From an uncultured Anaerotruncus sp. (GTDB lineage Bacteria > Bacillota_A > Clostridia > Oscillospirales > CAG-272), in NCBI GenBank assembly GCA_958414155.1, contig CATYWI010000118.1, positions 1-5,358 on the forward strand: 5,358 nucleotides of DNA. Direction: 5' to 3'. This document shows positions 1-3,679 of the stretch, in pieces. The notes beneath the pieces are model-generated. The model was not told the DNA's origin. It did not search any database and saw only the letters and a program-made list of their open reading frames with translations. The position numbers were made by a program, and so were the translations under genes. Each line of letters opens with the position of its first letter. Position 1 is the first letter of the stretch.

Positions 1-933
1 CTTCGTGCCCCGCGCGTCGAATATCTCCTGCAACTCGCCGCTTTCCTCGTTAAAGACATATCCCACAAGGAGCGACTCCTCCTGATATCTGTAATAAAAC
101 ACCCTGCCGCATGAGACCATCGGAAAGGACGGGTTGTTTTTGATTATGACGGACGTCTCCCCGGTGGTGAGGCTACGGCTTACGACATCGCAGGTGTACA
201 TATTGATGAAACGAGATCCTATCGGCTGAACATTCTCTATCATGACACTGTGATCGCCGTAGCTACGGCTATCGTAAAGCCTGTCGCCGTCCTTGCGTTT
301 TTTACCGTCGGTATCGGTGGAAAAGTAAGCCGCGTCGGAGCCGTCGTTAGTATCCCAATACAGTCTGCCGTCCTCGCAGGCGTATATTCTTGTATTCTGA
401 CCGATCACGGTGCAGCCGAGATCTTTGATACTGCCGTCGCGGATATCACAGCGCATCAGACGAAAGGAATAGACCGGTGTCTCATTTCCGCTGTCAACGA
501 ATTCGAAAAAATAAATGCTATCGTCAAAAACGAACAGCCTTGACACTGTTGCGGCGCTGTTTTCATACAGGATATCGAGTTTGCCCTTTTCCAGATCGAA
601 GCGGCAGACCTGCCTGCTGTACCGCATAGGAACGCTGTCCCGTAGGTAGTATATACTGCTTCCGACGATATTCGAGCCGGCTGTATTGATGCCGTAAAAG
701 GGGCAGGCGGACGTATCGTGTCCGCACAGCGGGTCGGGACATACCGGAACGCCGACCGCGCTTATGACATTTATACGGTACAGCGTGGATACCGAAGTGT
801 CCGGTGTCCTCCACATGGTGTAAACGTAATTATCTGTGTACGTTTTTTCGTCCGGCTTATTATTTTGCCCGCTGCAGGACATAAGCGCGAGCAGCATGAC
901 TCCGACAGTCAGCATTAAAAGCAAGCGTTTCAT
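1..933 (-). CDS. Beta-propeller-like lipoprotein with C-x4-C-x-H-x4-C motif (3' end outside window)
   Basis: The frame is open from an ATG at 933 to the window edge: 311 codons, no stop reached. An AAAGGAGA ribosome binding site (941-948) lies 7-8 nt upstream. Residues 1-20 are a lipoprotein signal: MKR, a hydrophobic core, then lipobox L17-M18-S19-C20, so the product should be lipid-anchored outside the cytoplasmic membrane. The mature part has recurring segments of the type 'IYY...fdl..GK...L' (about residues 90-122, 133-172, 183-212, 240-265, 275-305), which suggests beta-propeller blades. Residues 65-77 hold C65-x4-C70-x-H72-x4-C77, a possible metal site; ten cysteines occur in all. Similar Cys/His motifs near the start of propeller-like lipoproteins are, from memory, frequent in Clostridia, but I cannot name a characterised function. 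The upstream sigma/anti-sigma operon ends in a terminator, so this gene is probably transcribed separately. The coding call is secure; the fold is inferred. Confidence 0.85.
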   Translation of the reverse strand, partial: MKRLLLMLTVGVMLLALMSCSGQNNKPDEKTYTDNYVYTMWRTPDTSVSTLYRINVISAVGVPVCPDPLCGHDTSACPFYGINTAGSNIVGSSIYYLRDSVPMRYSRQVCRFDLEKGKLDILYENSAATVSRLFVFDDSIYFFEFVDSGNETPVYSFRLMRCDIRDGSIKDLGCTVIGQNTRIYACEDGRLYWDTNDGSDAAYFSTDTDGKKRKDGDRLYDSRSYGDHSVMIENVQPIGSRFINMYTCDVVSRSLTTGETSVIIKNNPSFPMVSCGRVFYYRYQEESLLVGYVFNEESGELQEIFDARGTK

Positions 934-962
934 ATACAGTTCTCCTTTCGGTTCTGTCTTAT

Positions 963-992
963 ATAACAATCGGGCGCGCTCGTCTGTTTCAA
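963..992 (-). promoter_or_regulatory. Possible promoter of the propeller-like lipoprotein gene
   Basis: On the minus strand TTGAAA (987-992) and TGTTAT (963-968) are separated by 18 nt, followed about 20 nt later by the ribosome binding site of the gene starting at 933. The -35 matches the sigma-A consensus at 5 of 6 bases and the -10 at 4 of 6. The -35 overlaps the T-tract of the preceding terminator, so it could be a chance match. An alternative -10 (TTATAT, two bases downstream) would have a worse spacer. Confidence 0.35.
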
Positions 993-1028
993 AAAATAAA
1001 AGAACCGCAAAATTTAATGCGGTCCTTT
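991..1028 (-). terminator. Intrinsic terminator of the sigma/anti-sigma operon
   Basis: Read on the minus strand, AAAGGACCGCA pairs with TGCGGTTCTTT across an 8-nt A/T loop. This gives 11 pairs including one G-U, between 1018-1028 and 999-1009. The T-rich tail TTTTATTTTTT follows directly. The stem begins 6 nt after the stop codon of the anti-sigma candidate (1035-1037). On the plus strand the stem has an A-C mismatch and no T-tract, so it works in the minus direction only. It separates the operon from the lipoprotein gene starting at 933. Confidence 0.9.
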
Positions 1029-1034
1029 GGATTT

Positions 1035-2309
1035 TCACCTGCTCTTTTGGATCTCGATCGTGCCGAGCGGTTCATTCTGCGCGTCGCGGATCATGTACAT
1101 GTATTCCCCGGCGGTCAGCGCGATCCTGTCGGTACCGGAGCCGAGCTTCAGCTTATAAACTACGGTATAGGTCCCGACCATGTACTGATCCTCGATACGC
1201 ACATCGGTAGAATCATAATAAACATAAAAATCGGTCAGCGGCAGGTACTTATGTGCATCGATGTTCGTTGTCAGGTACACGTAGTCCCCTTCGCGCCTTA
1301 TGCCGGTGGCTTTCTCCGTGAAAACATCACTGTCGAGCAGTGTGCCGTCCAAAGCATACTCGCCGTCAGCCGCCGGGACGGAAAATTCAAAACCGGCTTT
1401 TTCGGGCAGTGCACAGCGAACGCGCAAGCTGTCGATCTCTATCTTTACGATCTCGCCCGGCAGCTTTTCCACGGCGGTCAATACGAACCACCCGTTCTCC
1501 TCGCTCCACGAGCCGACATTTACGGTGTTCCCGAGCGAATCGCAGACAGTCAGCGTCGCCGATACGTAATTTGCATCGGCGATCCCCTCCGTACACAGAA
1601 TGATGATCCTGTTGTTGGCATACAGCGGAAGCGCCTTGATCGTGATACCGTCATATTCCGCCCATGCGGAGACAGTATAGCCTTTCTCGGATATATCCCA
1701 AAAAGCGAGAGCTTTTTCCGAGCCGCCGCGGACGAGCGCTGCGCTGTCAAAGGCACCGACATTCTGCACCTCACACTCATAAAAGCCGCTGTCGGTCCCC
1801 ATCGAAGCGGTCGTTGCAAGGACCGGATACTCGCCGTTGTCAGTTTTCAGGGTGAATATCGGCGTCGTGCTCCAGCTGTTGTCTTCCCAGCCTCTTGACA
1901 GCGCGGGACCGGATGCCCAAAGACGAACTGTACCGGAGTCGCCGTCCCTGATATACAAAACGGTTTCGACCTTCATATCGCCCACGTCGAGCTCCTCCTC
2001 GGTCGCGAACATTCTGACATCGCTGAACATATCTACGATACCGTAATTGGGTATATATCTGGTAAAATACTTATACACCGCAGCGGCGCACCCCGCAAGA
2101 AGGATGCAGACAAGCGCCGCTATCAACAGCGCGGCACGCAGTGAAATGCGGCGCGTCCGCCGCCCGGCAGGCGCCTCGCCGCGGCAAACGGCGAGAGCGC
2201 GACGGTCGAACTCACCGGAAAATCTGTGGCTGTGCGGCGCTCCCTCAAGCTCGGCTGCATTGTCAAGCTCAATGCGGCGCAGAGCTGCGGATATATTCTT
2301 ATTTTCCAT
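1035..2309 (-). CDS. Single-pass membrane anti-sigma factor candidate with large extracytoplasmic domain
   Basis: This is a 424-residue protein. The start at 2309 (MENKN...) is preferred over an in-frame ATG at 2354 because GGAGGT (2317-2322) sits 7 nt upstream. It overlaps the end of the sigma gene by 11 nt, which implies translational coupling. Residues 1-56 are predicted cytoplasmic and contain H28-R-F-S-x2-F, a pattern I associate with N-terminal anti-sigma regions in Clostridia; no H-x3-C-x2-C zinc motif is present. Arg-rich residues 50-58 precede a transmembrane helix at about 59-79, giving an N-in topology. Just outside lies PNYGIVD (88-94), then about 330 mostly beta-type residues with no recognised enzyme motif. 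Position and topology suggest that it sequesters the partner sigma factor and releases it on an outside signal (inference). The helix contains L71-A72-G73-C74, a lipobox-like string. The C-terminal domain is unassigned; a plain surface sensor of other type remains possible. Confidence 0.85.
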   Translation of the reverse strand: MENKNISAALRRIELDNAAELEGAPHSHRFSGEFDRRALAVCRGEAPAGRRTRRISLRAALLIAALVCILLAGCAAAVYKYFTRYIPNYGIVDMFSDVRMFATEEELDVGDMKVETVLYIRDGDSGTVRLWASGPALSRGWEDNSWSTTPIFTLKTDNGEYPVLATTASMGTDSGFYECEVQNVGAFDSAALVRGGSEKALAFWDISEKGYTVSAWAEYDGITIKALPLYANNRIIILCTEGIADANYVSATLTVCDSLGNTVNVGSWSEENGWFVLTAVEKLPGEIVKIEIDSLRVRCALPEKAGFEFSVPAADGEYALDGTLLDSDVFTEKATGIRREGDYVYLTTNIDAHKYLPLTDFYVYYDSTDVRIEDQYMVGTYTVVYKLKLGSGTDRIALTAGEYMYMIRDAQNEPLGTIEIQKSR

Positions 2310-2853
2310 CGTCGGCACCTCCGTCAAGCAGCTTTGATAGCTGTGCGCGCGCACGCATAAGCCGCACGCGGACCGTCGTTTCGGTCACGCCCGTCAGCGC
2401 CGCTATCGCGGCGTTGTCGCAGCCGTCAAGATATTTCAGAAGCAGTACATCGCGGTATATCGGCTCAAGCGAACGTATTCGGGCAAGCAGCGCCTCATAG
2501 TCCTCGGCTTCGCCGAACATTTCCGCGGGAGTCGGATCGCTGTCCGGAATATTTTCATACTCCTCGTCAAGCGGAAGCACGCCCCTGCGGCGGTTGCGGT
2601 TATATCGGTTTATTGCGGCGTTCCTGACTATTATAACTATCAAGGACTCGGTTTTGTTTCGCGGCAGGGATATAAAACGGGAAATATTGTTTACGATGCT
2701 GTAAACGGCGTCCATCACGGTGTCCTCGGCATCCTCACGGTTATGCAGCACCGAATACGCGATTCCGTACATCCTGCCGCGGTATGAGAGATACAGCTCC
2801 TCAGCAAGCCTTCGCTCGCCGTCGTTTTCTATCGTCATGAATATCGCAAGCAT
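2299..2853 (-). CDS. ECF-like sigma-70 family RNA polymerase sigma factor
   Basis: This 184-residue protein has two sigma domains and no regions 1 or 3, which is the size and layout of ECF (group IV) factors. Region 2 spans about residues 15-90, with the acidic HNREDAEDTVMDAV block (37-50) typical of region 2.1/2.2 and a basic NRYNRNRRR stretch (82-90) at its end. An acidic linker (97-120) leads to region 4 (about 122-175), where the helix-turn-helix is NAAIAALTGVTETTVRVRL (147-165) followed by MRARAQL. It should direct core RNA polymerase to a specific promoter set. The start at 2853 is supported by GGAGGT (2860-2865), 6 nt upstream. A consensus sigma-A-type promoter lies just upstream. The gene for its probable membrane anti-sigma partner follows with an 11-nt overlap. 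I cannot assign a named ECF group or its target promoters from the sequence. Confidence 0.93.
   Translation of the reverse strand: MLAIFMTIENDGERRLAEELYLSYRGRMYGIAYSVLHNREDAEDTVMDAVYSIVNNISRFISLPRNKTESLIVIIVRNAAINRYNRNRRRGVLPLDEEYENIPDSDPTPAEMFGEAEDYEALLARIRSLEPIYRDVLLLKYLDGCDNAAIAALTGVTETTVRVRLMRARAQLSKLLDGGADDGK
2317..2322 (-). promoter_or_regulatory. Ribosome binding site that fixes the anti-sigma start
   Basis: GGAGGT on the minus strand lies inside the last codons of the sigma gene, 7 nt before the ATG at 2309. It is nearly the full anti-SD complement. The earlier in-frame ATG at 2354 has no comparable site, so the shorter 424-residue product is chosen. Confidence 0.85.
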
Positions 2854-2886
2854 GGCAGCACCTCCCCCCTCGCTAAAGATAAGCTC

Positions 2887-2915
2887 ATTATAGCATCTTC
2901 CGTGGGATTTTTCAA
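2887..2915 (-). promoter_or_regulatory. Sigma-A-type promoter of the sigma/anti-sigma operon
   Basis: On the minus strand TTGAAA (2910-2915) and TATAAT (2887-2892) are 17 nt apart, a 5/6 plus 6/6 match at ideal spacing. Transcription should begin near 2880, giving a leader of about 27 nt that carries the GGAGGT site. This is a housekeeping-type promoter, not an obvious ECF self-activated one. Confidence 0.85.
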
Positions 2916-2920
2916 GTGCC

Positions 2921-2999
2921 GTTACCTCCCGTATCAGTTTTTTACACCGTATTGTCGAAAAATATTTTCATATCGGTCAAATATGCTTATATTGTTACC
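2921..2999 (-). repeat. Two GGTAAC hexamers upstream of the sigma operon
   Basis: GGTAAC occurs on the minus strand at 2994-2999 and at 2921-2926, the second just upstream of the -35 box of the sigma promoter. Many ECF factors use a -35 element containing an AAC core, so these could be part of an autoregulatory promoter. However, no convincing CGT-type -10 element is seen at 16-17 nt from either copy. They may be chance matches. Confidence 0.2.
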
Positions 3000-3005
3000 G
3001 ATCGG
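2998..3005. promoter_or_regulatory. CCGATCGG palindrome beside the -35 box
   Basis: This is a perfect 8-bp palindrome ending 2 bp before the -35 box of the small lipoprotein promoter. A related ATCGG occurs at 2972-2976. The location suits an operator, but the site is short and could be chance. Confidence 0.2.
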
Positions 3006-3007
3006 CA

Positions 3008-3037
3008 TTGACAAGACCAACAAGCACATGGTATAAT
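3008..3037 (+). promoter_or_regulatory. Consensus sigma-A promoter of the small lipoprotein gene
   Basis: TTGACA (3008-3013) and TATAAT (3032-3037) are both perfect consensus hexamers with an 18-nt spacer. The start of transcription should be near 3044, giving a leader of about 73 nt. The promoter is divergent from that of the sigma operon, with 92 bp between the two -35 boxes. It should be strong unless repressed. Confidence 0.9.
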
Positions 3038-3045
3038 ATTAAAAA

Positions 3046-3071
3046 GGTGCGTCCGGAAATGACGACGCGCC
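3046..3071 (+). promoter_or_regulatory. Hairpin at the start of the small lipoprotein mRNA leader
   Basis: GGTGCGTC (3046-3053) pairs with GACGCGCC (3064-3071), 8 pairs including one U-G, across a 10-nt loop. It lies within a few nucleotides of the predicted transcript start. No T-run follows, so it is not a terminator. A 5'-end hairpin of this kind commonly protects mRNA from decay. I see no known riboswitch pattern. Confidence 0.5.
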
Positions 3072-3103
3072 AAATGCTCCGCGGCATACAGCCAGGACAC
3101 AAT

Positions 3104-3108
3104 GGAGG
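3104..3108 (+). promoter_or_regulatory. Ribosome binding site that fixes the small lipoprotein start
   Basis: GGAGG lies 8 nt before the ATG at 3117. The alternative in-frame ATG at 3102 overlaps this GGAGG and has no site of its own, so translation is placed at 3117. Confidence 0.85.
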
Positions 3109-3116
3109 AAAACAAA

Positions 3117-3482
3117 ATGACAAAAAGCAGAACCACGGGAAAGATCGTTAAGATAACAGCTATGCTTATGGCAGCGCTGATGCTCACCGCACTCCTCGGT
3201 GCCTGCGGCAACTCTCTTTCCGGAAAGTACACCAACGAGTTGCTCGGCTTGTCACTGGAATTCAAATCCGGCGGCAAGGTGACGCTCACCTATCCCAAGC
3301 TCTCACTCACCGGTAAGACCGGCACAAGCGAGGGAACATATGAGATAAGCAAAGACAAGACCACCATCACCATGACGTTCGGTGATGAAGAGGCAAAGTC
3401 CTACGGCGGCGAGTCCTCTCTTGAAATCGGCAAGGACTATATCAAAGCCGATTCCCTGACCTTTACCAAAGACAAAAAATAA
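3117..3482 (+). CDS. Small lipoprotein, lipocalin-like or DUF5640-like beta fold
   Basis: This is a 121-residue protein. Residues 1-29 form a lipoprotein signal peptide (basic MTKSRTTGKIVK, hydrophobic core 13-27) with lipobox L27-G28-A29-C30, so about 92 residues are exposed on the cell surface as a lipid-anchored domain. The mature part starts with S35-GKYTNE and contains F49-KSGGKVTLTY and G73-TYEISKDKTTITMTF, followed by more short strands. This 'G-x-Y ... GTYEI-dKttItmtf' pattern is what I know from small beta-barrel lipoproteins of Clostridia (lipocalin-like or DUF5640-type). Those have no firmly known ligand, and I infer binding rather than catalysis because no catalytic motif is visible. 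The gene is a single transcription unit: a perfect promoter, a leader with a hairpin, and a strong terminator 38 nt after the stop. The coding call is secure; the family assignment is tentative. Confidence 0.88.
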   Translation: MTKSRTTGKIVKITAMLMAALMLTALLGACGNSLSGKYTNELLGLSLEFKSGGKVTLTYPKLSLTGKTGTSEGTYEISKDKTTITMTFGDEEAKSYGGESSLEIGKDYIKADSLTFTKDKK

Positions 3483-3519
3483 GATTGCCTGACCGGAAAG
3501 CGGCGACAAGCACCATTTT

Positions 3520-3555
3520 ATGGGGCTGTCCGCGTCTCGGGCAGCCCCATTTTTA
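3520..3555 (+). terminator. Strong intrinsic terminator after the small lipoprotein gene
   Basis: ATGGGGCTGTCC (3520-3531) pairs over 12 positions (one U-G) with GGGCAGCCCCAT (3539-3550) around a 7-nt loop, and TTTTT follows at once. On the opposite strand the stem is followed by AAAATGG, so it terminates the plus strand only. It isolates this gene from the hydrolase gene downstream. Confidence 0.95.
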
Positions 3556-3565
3556 TACGTCACTC

Positions 3566-3595
3566 TGTGATATAGTTTTCATTTAATGTGATATA
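3566..3595. repeat. Direct repeats TGTGATATA upstream of the hydrolase promoter
   Basis: TGTGATATA occurs at 3566-3574 and again at 3587-3595, 21 bp apart, which is two turns of the DNA helix. A related inverted copy, ACTATATCA, lies at 3650-3658. The direct copies sit about 40 to 70 bp before the predicted transcript start, where activators often bind. The region is A/T-rich, so chance is possible. Confidence 0.4.
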
Positions 3596-3597
3596 TT

Positions 3598-3627
3598 TTG
3601 GTGTACGCCGCACCGGTATGTTATAAT
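3598..3627 (+). promoter_or_regulatory. Extended -10 promoter of the SGNH-hydrolase lipoprotein gene
   Basis: TGTTATAAT (3619-3627) is a perfect extended -10 element (TG-N-TATAAT). The best -35 is weak: TTGGTG (3598-3603) at an 18-nt spacer. Transcription would start near 3634, giving a leader of about 46 nt. A weak -35 with an extended -10 is compatible with activator dependence, matching the repeats just upstream. Confidence 0.7.
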
Positions 3628-3635
3628 TATACCAT

Positions 3636-3651
3636 GTGTGCCAAGGCACAC
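3636..3651. promoter_or_regulatory. 16-bp inverted repeat at the transcript start of the hydrolase gene
   Basis: GTGTGCC-AA-GGCACAC is a perfect 7-bp inverted repeat with a 2-bp spacer, placed about +2 to +18 relative to the predicted start. In DNA it has the form of a repressor operator. In RNA it would make a 6-bp hairpin with a CAAG tetraloop at the 5' end. No T-tract follows, so it is not a terminator. Confidence 0.5.
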
Positions 3652-3679
3652 TATATCAGAAAATACGGAGATCACAGCT

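Noticed and set aside
250..543. 97-codon plus-strand frame opposite the propeller-like lipoprotein gene
   Set aside because: It starts with no ribosome binding site and is antisense to a continuous 311-codon frame with a clear signal peptide and ribosome binding site.
1017..1898. A 293-codon open frame on the plus strand opposite the anti-sigma candidate
   Set aside because: It runs antisense to a gene with a good ribosome binding site, clear topology and an operon partner. Its translation is rich in Arg and Cys with no domain sense, as expected for a shadow of GC-rich codons, and it starts inside a terminator.
2310..2354. A longer form of the anti-sigma candidate starting at 2354
   Set aside because: It would add 15 residues, overlap the sigma gene by 56 nt and leave the strong GGAGGT at 2317-2322 unexplained. 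The start at 2309 fits that site.
2852..2915. TTG-initiated short frame on the minus strand preceded by GGGAGGT, running into the sigma start
   Set aside because: Its TTG is the first triplet of the -35 box of the sigma operon promoter, so the frame would not be in the main transcript.
3102..3116. Start of the small lipoprotein at the ATG at 3102
   Set aside because: That ATG shares its G with the GGAGG that serves the ATG at 3117 and has no ribosome binding site of its own. The shorter form also has a normal lipoprotein signal.
3059..3151. Short upstream frame (ATG at 3059, 30 codons) overlapping the small lipoprotein start in another frame
   Set aside because: No convincing ribosome binding site precedes it, its start is in the loop of the leader hairpin, and its translation shows no feature of a known leader peptide.
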